Of a stretch of DNA of 64,000 nt, positions 9,095 to 15,704 are shown one piece after another. The notes under the pieces are model-generated. The model did no database searches. It was not told the origin of the DNA and saw only the letters and a program-made list of their open reading frames with translations. The position numbers and the translations under genes are program-made. Position 1 is the first letter of the stretch, and every line of letters begins with the position of its first letter. This DNA comes from Paraburkholderia graminis C4D1M (GTDB taxonomy: Bacteria > Pseudomonadota > Gammaproteobacteria > Burkholderiales > Burkholderiaceae), in NCBI RefSeq assembly GCF_000172415.1, contig NZ_ABLD01000005.1:372001-436000 (forward strand), in the 5' to 3' direction.

Positions 9095-10009
9095 ATGCTG
9101 AAAGTCACCAAAGCCGTGTTTCCCGTAGCGGGCCTCGGGACACGATTCCTGCCGGCTACCAAGGCAAGTCCGAAGGAAATGCTGCCTATCGTCGACAAGC
9201 CGCTGATTCAGTATGCTGTCGAAGAAGCGATTGCTGCCGGCATCACCGAAATGATCTTTGTCACGGGCCGCAGCAAGCGCGCTATCGAAGATCATTTCGA
9301 CAAGTCGTATGAGATCGAGGCCGAGCTCGAAGCGCGCAACAAGCAGAAGCTGCTCGATCTCGTGCGCAGCATCAAGCCCGCTAATGTCGACTGTTTTTAC
9401 GTTCGCCAGGCCGAAGCGCTCGGTCTCGGTCATGCAGTGCTGTGCGCGGAAAAGCTGGTCGGTCAGAGCCCGTTCGCGGTGATTCTCGCGGACGACCTGC
9501 TGCATAGCTCGAAGCCGGTCATGAGCCAGCTTGTCGATACGTTCAATCACTATCACAGCTCGGTGATCGGCGTGGAAACCATCGCGCGTGAAGACAGCCG
9601 CTCATACGGTGTGGTCGACGGCCGCGAGTGGGAAGACAACGTGATCAAGCTCTCGGGCATCGTCGAGAAGCCGGCGCCGGACAAGGCGCCGTCGAACCTC
9701 GGCGTAGTGGGCCGCTACGTGCTGATGCCGACCATCTTCAAGCATATTCGCGCGCTGAAGCCCGGCGCGGGCGGCGAATTGCAGTTGACCGATGCCGTGC
9801 AGTCGCTGCTCACCGAAGAGCAGGTGCTCGCCTATCGCTACTTCGGCACGCGTTTCGATTGCGGCAGCAAGCTCGGCTATCTGAAGGCGACGGTGGAGTT
9901 CGCGCTGCGTCATCCGGAAGTCAAAGACGAGTTTGGAGCCTATTTGCAGGCTTATTTGCAGGCGAACGCGCACGGCGTGCCGCCGGAGTACACGGCTGAA
10001 GCGGCCTGA
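9095..10009 (+). CDS. galU: UTP-glucose-1-phosphate uridylyltransferase
   Basis: Forms UDP-glucose from UTP and glucose-1-phosphate in the cytoplasm, the precursor of many surface glycans. The 304-residue protein has the canonical GalU start (KAVFPVAGLGTRFLPATKA, with the nucleotide-binding GLGTRF loop), the following KEMLPIVDKPLIQYAVEEA, and the C-terminal FDCGSKLGYLKA. The ATG at 9095 is chosen because GalU proteins begin almost exactly here; an ATG at 9086 is possible. It ends the exopolysaccharide block, fits bceT by position, and is followed by a perfect intrinsic terminator. Many Burkholderiaceae carry a second copy elsewhere, so this may be the polymer-dedicated one. Confidence 0.95.
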   Translation: MLKVTKAVFPVAGLGTRFLPATKASPKEMLPIVDKPLIQYAVEEAIAAGITEMIFVTGRSKRAIEDHFDKSYEIEAELEARNKQKLLDLVRSIKPANVDCFYVRQAEALGLGHAVLCAEKLVGQSPFAVILADDLLHSSKPVMSQLVDTFNHYHSSVIGVETIAREDSRSYGVVDGREWEDNVIKLSGIVEKPAPDKAPSNLGVVGRYVLMPTIFKHIRALKPGAGGELQLTDAVQSLLTEEQVLAYRYFGTRFDCGSKLGYLKATVEFALRHPEVKDEFGAYLQAYLQANAHGVPPEYTAEAA

Positions 10010-10107
10010 TTGGGGCGGCGGTCGCAACGCTCGCTACGGTCTGCGATCGCTGCGGTCCACACGTAAATCACGCAGAAAGCGCGCAATACATCGCGCGCAT
10101 TGAAATC

Positions 10108-10143
10108 GGGCGCCTCGCAGCAACGAGGCGCCCGTCTTTTTTT
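10108..10143 (+). terminator. Intrinsic terminator after galU
   Basis: A perfect 10-bp stem (GGGCGCCTCG / CGAGGCGCCC) with a six-base loop is followed by GTCTTTTTTT. It would end the rightward exopolysaccharide transcript. Confidence 0.9.
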
Positions 10144-10191
10144 GCGGCTGCCGCTACTCGAACTTCAACGCTGTTCGCGCAGCGGCGAACC

Positions 10192-12369
10192 TCACGCCCG
10201 GTCCTGCTTCACTTCGAGCCGGAACTTGTGCAGCAACGGCTCGGTGTAGCCGCTCGGCTGCTGACGTCCTTCGAACACGAGCGCCTGCGCGGCCTTGAAC
10301 GCAATCGTGTCGAAGCCCGGCGCCATCGGCGTGTAGAACGGATCGGCGGCATTCTGCTGATCGACCACTTTCGCCATGCGCCTGAAGGTCTCCTCAACCT
10401 GCTCGCGCGTGACTACGCGGTGATGCAGCCAGTTGGCGATGTGCTGGCTCGAGATACGCAGCGTCGCGCGGTCTTCCATCAGGCCGACGTCGTGAATGTC
10501 CGGCACCTTCGAACAACCCACGCCCTGATCGATCCAGCGCACCACGTAGCCGAGAATGCCTTGCGCGTTGTTGTCCAGCTCGGCGCGGATTTCATCGGCG
10601 CTCCACTTCGCCGTTTCGACGACGGGAATCGTCAGCAGGCCGTCGAGCAATTCGTCGCGCACCTTCGCGTAATCGGTGCGCTCGAGTTCCTGCTGAACCG
10701 CCTGCACGTCGATCTGGTGATAGTGCAGCGCATGCAGCGTCGCGGCCGTGGGCGAGGGCACCCACGCGGTGTTCGCGCCGGCCTTCGGATGCCCGATCTT
10801 CTGCTCGAGCATCGCGTGCATCAGATCGGGCATCGCCCACATGCCCTTGCCGATTTGCGAGCGGCCGCGCAGCCCGGCATGCAAACCGACCAGCACATTG
10901 CTGCGCTCGTACGCTGCAATCCAGGTGCTCGACTTCATATCGCCCTTGCGCATCATCGGGCCGGCTTCCATCGCGCTGTGCATCTCGTCGCCGGTGCGGT
11001 CGAGAAAGCCCGTATTGATGAACGCGACGCGCTCCGACGCCTCGCCGATACACGCCAGCAGATTGACGCTGGTGCGGCGCTCCTCGTCCATGATGCCCAT
11101 CTTGATCGTGTTGCGCGGCAGCTTCAGCAAGTCTTCGACGCGCGCAAAGAGTTCGCTCGCGAACGCCACTTCAGCCGGACCGTGCATTTTCGGCTTCACG
11201 ATATAGATCGAGCCGGTGCGCGAATTGAGCCTGTTTTTGCGGTCGTGCAGCGCGCACAGCGTCGTGATAACCGCATCGAGAATGCCCTCGGGAATCTCGG
11301 CGCCGTCTTTCGTCAGCACTGCCGGATTGGTCATCAGGTGGCCGACGTTGCGGATAAAAAGCAGCGATCGCCCGTGCAGCTTGACCGGCGTTTTGCCGTC
11401 CGCGCCGACGTATTCGCGATCCGCGTTCAGACGGCGCGTGAACGTCTTGCCGTTTTTCGTGACCTCTTCGGTCAGATCGCCGTTCATCAGGCCGAGCCAG
11501 TTGCGATAGAGTTGAACCTTGTCGCTCGCGTCCACGGCCGCAACGGAATCTTCACAGTCGATGATCGTGCTCACCGCCGCTTCGACCACCACGTCCTTGA
11601 CATGCGCGGCGTCGGTCTTGCCGATTGAGTCGTTCGCGTCGATCTGGATTTCGAGGTGCAGACCGTTGTGCTTGAGCAGCACCGCCGAGGGCTCGCTCGC
11701 GTCGCCCTGATAGCCGATGAATTGCGCGGGCGCAGCAAGCTCGCTCGTGCCGTTTTTCAGCGCGACGACGAGCTTGCCGTTCTGCACGCTATAGCGCGTC
11801 GCGTCGGCATGCGAGCCGTTCGCGAGCGGCGCGGCTTCGTCGAGAAACTTGCGGGCATAGGCGATGACCGCCGCGCCGCGCACCGGGTTGAAGCTCTTCT
11901 GACGCTCCGCGCCGTTGGTGTCGGGAATCGCGTCCGTGCCGTAGAGCGCGTCGTACAGGCTGCCCCAGCGCGCGTTCGCCGCATTCAGCGCATAGCGCTG
12001 GTTCGACAACGGCACCACCAGTTGCGGACCGGCCTGTTCGGCGATTTCAGTATCGACGTTCGCGGTTGTCGCCTTCACGCCGGCCGGCGCGGGCACGATA
12101 TAGCCGATGCCTTCAAGAAACGCACGATACGCGCGCAAGTCGCGCACCGGGCCCGGATTCGCGCGATGCCAGTTGTCGAGTTCCGTTTGCAGGCGATCGC
12201 GCTCGGCGAGCAGCGCGCGGTTTTTGGGCGCCAGCTCGTGCACGAGGGCGTCGAAACCCGACCAGAACGCGGCGCTGTCGATTCCGGTGCCGGGCAGGGC
12301 TTCGGTTTCGACGAACTGGTCGAGATTGGCGGCGACCTGCAAGCCGCCACGCGGGTTCATCTGAGTCAT
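10192..12369 (-). CDS. glcB: Malate synthase G
   Basis: Condenses glyoxylate with acetyl-CoA to malate. It lets cells grow on glycolate, or on acetate via the glyoxylate shunt. At 725 residues it has the length of G-type enzymes (about 720) rather than the shorter A type. Family landmarks visible are the N-terminal [15 protein letters not shown], the metal/glyoxylate site [11 protein letters not shown], catalytic-arginine segment [27 protein letters not shown], and the conserved cysteine loop [12 protein letters not shown]. The ATG at 12369 has GGAG six bases upstream; an ATG at 12381 is the alternative. It lies 160 bases after glcG on the same strand, consistent with a glycolate-type operon, though glcD/E/F are not here. 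Confidence 0.96.
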   Translation of the reverse strand: MTQMNPRGGLQVAANLDQFVETEALPGTGIDSAAFWSGFDALVHELAPKNRALLAERDRLQTELDNWHRANPGPVRDLRAYRAFLEGIGYIVPAPAGVKATTANVDTEIAEQAGPQLVVPLSNQRYALNAANARWGSLYDALYGTDAIPDTNGAERQKSFNPVRGAAVIAYARKFLDEAAPLANGSHADATRYSVQNGKLVVALKNGTSELAAPAQFIGYQGDASEPSAVLLKHNGLHLEIQIDANDSIGKTDAAHVKDVVVEAAVSTIIDCEDSVAAVDASDKVQLYRNWLGLMNGDLTEEVTKNGKTFTRRLNADREYVGADGKTPVKLHGRSLLFIRNVGHLMTNPAVLTKDGAEIPEGILDAVITTLCALHDRKNRLNSRTGSIYIVKPKMHGPAEVAFASELFARVEDLLKLPRNTIKMGIMDEERRTSVNLLACIGEASERVAFINTGFLDRTGDEMHSAMEAGPMMRKGDMKSSTWIAAYERSNVLVGLHAGLRGRSQIGKGMWAMPDLMHAMLEQKIGHPKAGANTAWVPSPTAATLHALHYHQIDVQAVQQELERTDYAKVRDELLDGLLTIPVVETAKWSADEIRAELDNNAQGILGYVVRWIDQGVGCSKVPDIHDVGLMEDRATLRISSQHIANWLHHRVVTREQVEETFRRMAKVVDQQNAADPFYTPMAPGFDTIAFKAAQALVFEGRQQPSGYTEPLLHKFRLEVKQDRA

Positions 12370-12529
12370 CGACTGCTCCATCTGTCTGAGTGGGGCCGAT
12401 GTGGGGTATCGGCCCGCGTTGGGGCTACTGCTGACAAGCTGTCTGCTGCTGTTGCTGCGTTCGGTTCGCGGATCATGCGGTCACGACGGCATTCGTGACG
12501 CACGGGCCATGCTCATGGCCTTGCCGACA

Positions 12530-12934
12530 TCAGACGCCGAGCGCCTGAATGCCGGCCTTCGCGATCTGCGCATCCTGATCGGACTTTACGCCCGACACGC
12601 CGACCGCGCCGATCACCTGGCCTTCGACGATCACCGGCACGCCGCCTTCCAGCGTACCGGAGAGCGGCGCGCTGAGAAACGCGGTGCGGCCATTGTTGAT
12701 CATGTCCTCGTATACCTTGGTTTCGCGACGGCCGATGGCCGCGGTGCGGGCCTTTTCGGTCGCGATATAGGCGCTCGCGGGCGCGCTGCCGTCCAGACGC
12801 AGCATGCCGAGCGGATGGCCGCCGTCGTCGGACACGACGATCGCGACGGCCCACCGGTTCTTCTCGGCTTCGGCACGCGCGGCTTCGAGGATGCGGGTCG
12901 TTTCGGCGATGGTCAGTACGGGTTTGCTCAGCAT
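12530..12934 (-). CDS. glcG: GlcG/HbpS-family (DUF336) protein
   Basis: A 134-residue protein covering the whole GlcG/HbpS-like domain: N-terminal LTIAETTRILEAARAEAE helix, central VSDDGGHPLGMLRLDGS, and C-terminal EGQVIGAVGVSGVKSDQD. GlcG is found with glycolate-utilisation genes; HbpS relatives bind haem and act as extracellular sensors, but no signal peptide is present here. Its exact role is unsettled. It is followed by malate synthase G on the same strand, which supports the glc assignment. Confidence 0.85.
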   Translation of the reverse strand: MLSKPVLTIAETTRILEAARAEAEKNRWAVAIVVSDDGGHPLGMLRLDGSAPASAYIATEKARTAAIGRRETKVYEDMINNGRTAFLSAPLSGTLEGGVPVIVEGQVIGAVGVSGVKSDQDAQIAKAGIQALGV

Positions 12935-13223
12935 AATCAGGTTCCTGTCTCGTTCATGGTAGGGAGGCTTTGTGCCACTTCTTCCGGCTCGTGCGCATGT
13001 TCATGCTTGCAGTGGCTATCAAACGGGGCTATGAAGCGCAGCAATAAAGCGCGGGCCGCGTCGACAGCCATGCTGCCGTGCCAAGCTTTGGGATTTTACT
13101 TCCACGAGCGACGGGAGGAAACGGCCGCCGTCCCAAGCTTGCGGCTCGAAAGGAACAAGCGGCGCGATTTGCCGATTTACAATCGCCCAAGTGCCTCATA
13201 AAAACCAGCGAGAACCCCACATC

Positions 13224-14105
13224 ATGCCGACCATCAGCGAGCTATTTGTCTATCCGATCAAATCCTGCGCGGGCATTGCGCTGAATGAAGCCCGTCTGCT
13301 GGCCACGGGGCTCGAATACGATCGTTACTGGATGGCCGTCGATTCAAACGGCGAGATGCTCACGCAGCGCGCGTATCCGCGCATGGCGCTCATCAAGGTG
13401 GAGATTGCGGATCATGAACTCGTGATCCGCGCGCCGGGCATGAGCGAGTTACGCACGCCGCTCGACGTCGCGCAACTCGGCGCTGCGGACAAATTCACCA
13501 CGAAGGTATGGCGCGACGCCGCTTACGGACTCGACACCGGCGACGAATGCGCCGCCTGGTTCACCGCGTTTCTCGGCATGCCGGTGCGGCTGCTGCGTTT
13601 CGATCCCGAGCGCGAGCGCATTGTCGATCCCACCTACACGCAGAGCGTGGGCGGCGCCACGACTTATTTCGCCGATGGCTTTCCGTTGCTCGTGATCGGC
13701 CAGGCCTCGCTCGACGATCTGAACACGCGTCTGAACGCGAAAGGCGCGCCGTCGATTCCGATCGACCGGTTTCGTCCGAACATCGTGCTGAACGGGCTCG
13801 ATGCGTATGAGGAAGATTATGTGGAGACGCTCGGCATCGACGGCGAGCACACGTCAGAGCCGCGCGTCGAGCTGCGCCTTGTGAAGCCATGCTCGCGCTG
13901 TCCGATGCCGACCATCGACCAGGCGAAGGGCGAGCGCGATCCCGAATGGCCGAACGAACCGACCGACACGATGAGCGCCTATCGCGCGAATCCGCAGCGC
14001 AACGGCGCGGTCACGTTCGGCAACAACGCGGTCGTCGCGAGCGGGGCGGGCACGTGGCTGCGCGTGGGGCAGACGGTCGAAGCGGAGTTGGGCTTCGGCG
14101 ATTAG
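13224..14105 (+). CDS. MOSC-domain (YcbX-like) molybdenum cofactor protein
   Basis: A 293-residue protein starting at MPTISELFVYPIKSC, the usual start of MOSC N-terminal beta-barrel proteins. The N-terminal MOSC_N region spans about 1-120. The C-terminal MOSC domain carries DRFRPNIVLNG and KPCSRCPMPTID with the conserved Cys that coordinates the sulfurated molybdenum cofactor in YcbX and mitochondrial mARC. YcbX acts in detoxifying N-hydroxylated base analogues; there is no fused ferredoxin domain here, so an external electron donor would be needed. The gene stands alone, convergent with cobA. An upstream in-frame start at 13191 is less likely. Confidence 0.88.
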   Translation: MPTISELFVYPIKSCAGIALNEARLLATGLEYDRYWMAVDSNGEMLTQRAYPRMALIKVEIADHELVIRAPGMSELRTPLDVAQLGAADKFTTKVWRDAAYGLDTGDECAAWFTAFLGMPVRLLRFDPERERIVDPTYTQSVGGATTYFADGFPLLVIGQASLDDLNTRLNAKGAPSIPIDRFRPNIVLNGLDAYEEDYVETLGIDGEHTSEPRVELRLVKPCSRCPMPTIDQAKGERDPEWPNEPTDTMSAYRANPQRNGAVTFGNNAVVASGAGTWLRVGQTVEAELGFGD

Positions 14106-14141
14106 CTGGGTTTTGCAGCGCGGCCGCGCGCGTGACGTGCG

Positions 14142-14921
14142 TCACGCAGCCCGAGCACGCGCCGATTCATCGTGCGATGCCGCGTCTTGCACCCACATCG
14201 CTTCCACGCTTTCGCCGATCGCATCGCCGACCAGGATCACGGCGGGACTGCCGAAGCCCTCGTCGGTGGCATCCGCGGCGAGACGATCGAGGCGCGTCAG
14301 CAAGCGCCGTTCATTCGCGCTGCCGGCCCACTGCACGACCGCTGCGGGGGTGTCGGCGGGCAGGCTCGCGAGCAACGCGGCGGCGAGGCTCTCGATCCGC
14401 CGCATGCCCATATAGATCGCAAGCGTGGTGCGCGTCGCGGCGAGCGCGGCCCAGTCCGGTTCGCCGTGGTCCTCTTTGTGCGCGGTGACGAATGTCACGC
14501 CATGACAATGACGGCGATGCGTGAGCGAAATGCCGAGGCCCGCTGCGGCAGCGAAGCCCGATGAAATGCCGTTCACGATCTCAACCGGAATGCCGGCCTC
14601 GCGCAGGCTCGCGAGTTCTTCTCCCGCTCGGCCGAACAGCAGCGCTTCGCCGCCTTTCACCCTAACCACATCCAAGCCCTTCTGCGCGTACCGCCGCATC
14701 AGGCGCTCGATAAAAGCCTGCGGCGTCGAGCGGCAGCCGCCGCGTTTGCCGACGCGAATCACGCGCGCTTGCGGCGCGAGCGACACGATCTCGGGATTGG
14801 CCAGGTCGTCGAGCAGCACGACGTCGGCGGCGGCGAGCGCTTTCGCGGCCCGCAGCGTGAGCAGATCGAGTTCGCCTGGGCCGGCGCTCAATAACGTGAC
14901 CTTGCCGGAGTTCGTGTTCAT
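14142..14921 (-). CDS. cobA: Uroporphyrinogen-III C-methyltransferase
   Basis: Methylates uroporphyrinogen III at C2 and C7 using S-adenosylmethionine to give precorrin-2, the first step toward sirohaem and cobalamin. The 259 residues have the SUMT signatures: VTLLSAGPGELDLLTLRAAK at the N terminus, ADVVLLDDLANPEI, VRVKGGEALLFGRAGEE, and GISSGFAAAAGLGISLTHR. No fused CysG dehydrogenase/ferrochelatase domain is present, so oxidation and iron insertion need another enzyme. It is divergent from nirB, whose product needs sirohaem, and it has a leader with the same antitermination elements as the nirB leader, indicating co-regulation. Confidence 0.95.
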   Translation of the reverse strand: MNTNSGKVTLLSAGPGELDLLTLRAAKALAAADVVLLDDLANPEIVSLAPQARVIRVGKRGGCRSTPQAFIERLMRRYAQKGLDVVRVKGGEALLFGRAGEELASLREAGIPVEIVNGISSGFAAAAGLGISLTHRRHCHGVTFVTAHKEDHGEPDWAALAATRTTLAIYMGMRRIESLAAALLASLPADTPAAVVQWAGSANERRLLTRLDRLAADATDEGFGSPAVILVGDAIGESVEAMWVQDAASHDESARARAA

Positions 14922-14984
14922 CGCGATGTCCTTTTGATTCTCTGGTGGCCGGCGGCTTTGGTGTGCCTCGCGTGCCGCCGGCGC

Positions 14985-15032
14985 AAAAACAAAAACGGCG
15001 TCCGCCCGTGATGATCACGAGGGGACGCCGTT
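14985..15032 (-). terminator. Leader terminator upstream of cobA
   Basis: On the cobA strand, AACGGCGTCC pairs with GGACGCCGTT across a short loop containing a secondary CGTGATGATCACG-type palindrome, and is followed by a TTTTTGTTTTTG tract. It lies within the untranslated leader about 65 bases before the start codon, so it would stop transcription before cobA unless prevented. Confidence 0.85.
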
Positions 15033-15036
15033 GTCC
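15023..15036 (-). promoter_or_regulatory. ANTAR-type hairpin P2 of cobA leader
   Basis: On the cobA strand, GGAC-AACGGC-GTCC forms a short stem with a six-base loop having A at position 1 and G at position 4, the consensus of ANTAR-bound RNA. Its loop and 3' stem are the 5' arm of the leader terminator, so forming this hairpin and forming the terminator exclude each other. Confidence 0.8.
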
Positions 15037-15081
15037 GATGCTGCTGCGTTGCTTGCTGTGTTGCTGACTTGTTCGATGCGT

Positions 15082-15107
15082 CGCGAGGCACTGCGTTGTG
15101 TCTCGCG
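15082..15107 (-). promoter_or_regulatory. ANTAR-type hairpin P1 of cobA leader
   Basis: On the cobA strand, CGCGAG-A-CAC pairs with GTG-C-CTCGCG around the six-base loop AACGCA, again with A1 and G4. It lies about 45 bases upstream of P2. Paired hexaloop hairpins of this kind are the target of dimeric ANTAR antiterminators. Confidence 0.78.
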
Positions 15108-15177
15108 CGATGGTCGCGTGTTGCGCTCCGGCTGCGTTGCCGCAGTCGAACGTTGAACGCGACGCGCATCGTGTTTA

Positions 15178-15193
15178 TGCAAGGAGCAGGCCA
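15178..15193 (-). promoter_or_regulatory. Candidate sigma-54 promoter for cobA
   Basis: On the cobA strand the sequence reads TGGCCTGCTCCTTGCA: GG and GC with the exact ten-base separation of -24/-12 elements. It departs from TGGCAC at two positions of the -24 box. Transcription would begin near 15167, some 60 bases before hairpin P1. Confidence 0.65.
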
Positions 15194-15351
15194 ACGGAGC
15201 GCTTGCGCGGTAATGGCATGCGTATTCGTTCGACGCAAAGCGCCGATGACTCGCGCGCCGACGCTCGCGCTCCCGCATTCGAGTCGCCCTCGCACGCTTG
15301 AAAAAGCCGGTAGGGAGCGCGCTTCCCGCGCCGCCGATCCACGCACGTTTC

Positions 15352-15387
15352 GCACGCACACAGTGCTGCGTCGCACCATCGCTGTGC
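15352..15387 (+). promoter_or_regulatory. Tandem NtrC-like enhancer boxes
   Basis: Two GCAC-N7-GTGC palindromes, 15352-15366 and 15373-15387, match the half-site pattern of NtrC boxes. They are offset by exactly 21 bases, two helical turns, as in classic NtrC enhancers. They lie about 105-140 bases upstream of the nirB sigma-54 promoter and about 165-205 from the cobA one, so they could serve both. Confidence 0.7.
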
Positions 15388-15488
15388 TGACGTGCATCGA
15401 AATACGTCGCGCCTCGAGTCCTTCATACGATGCCGCGATTCCTCGCAAAACCACGCGCTGCAAGGCTCACGAGCCTATAAAACCCGAT

Positions 15489-15504
15489 TGGCACAGCCCT
15501 TGCA
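15489..15504 (+). promoter_or_regulatory. Sigma-54 promoter of nirB
   Basis: TGGCACAGCCCTTGCA is a full match to the -24/-12 consensus TGGCAC-N5-TTGCA. Transcription should start near 15515, just before leader hairpin P1, giving a leader of about 190 bases before the nirB start codon. Confidence 0.88.
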
Positions 15505-15518
15505 TTTAACGGTCCCAT

Positions 15519-15536
15519 CGGATCAACGACGATCCG
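15519..15536 (+). promoter_or_regulatory. ANTAR-type hairpin P1 of nirB leader
   Basis: CGGATC-AACGAC-GATCCG: a perfect six-pair stem with a six-base loop having A1 and G4. It lies at the very 5' end of the predicted transcript. Confidence 0.85.
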
Positions 15537-15577
15537 CCGTGAGCGCACACAAAGCGCTCGCCGCAGCACCTAGGTCA

Positions 15578-15591
15578 GGACAACGGCGTCC
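15578..15591 (+). promoter_or_regulatory. ANTAR-type hairpin P2 of nirB leader
   Basis: GGAC-AACGGC-GTCC, identical in sequence to P2 of the cobA leader, with loop positions A1 and G4. Its loop and 3' stem are shared with the 5' arm of the following terminator. Confidence 0.85.
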
Positions 15592-15637
15592 CCCGAATTC
15601 AGTCATCGACTGGGTTCGCGGGACGCCGTTTTTATTT
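15582..15637 (+). terminator. Leader terminator upstream of nirB
   Basis: AACGGCGTCCC (15582-15592) pairs perfectly over 11 bases with GGGACGCCGTT (15620-15630), and TTTTTATTT follows. It sits about 70 bases before nirB and would stop transcription unless an antiterminator stabilises hairpin P2. Confidence 0.9.
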
Positions 15638-15704
15638 CCGGCGCCGCTTTGCCGATGACGGCAGCGCGGCAGCCGATGCCCAGCACATTGAGGAAACCGC
15701 GGTC

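Noticed and set aside
10228..11628. A 466-codon frame opposite the malate synthase gene
   Set aside because: It lies wholly within the opposite strand of a clear glcB gene and its translation is Arg/His/Val-rich with no family features.
13089..13140. CCAAGCTTTGGG and CCCAAGCTTGCGG as an inverted repeat upstream of the MOSC gene
   Set aside because: The two copies do not pair well beyond the AAGCTT core and no regulatory context supports it.
15541..15559. GAGCGC-ACACAAA-GCGCTC hairpin in the nirB leader as an ANTAR hairpin
   Set aside because: The loop is seven bases and lacks the A1/G4 pattern; the hairpin at 15519-15536 fits instead. It may still be a structural spacer.
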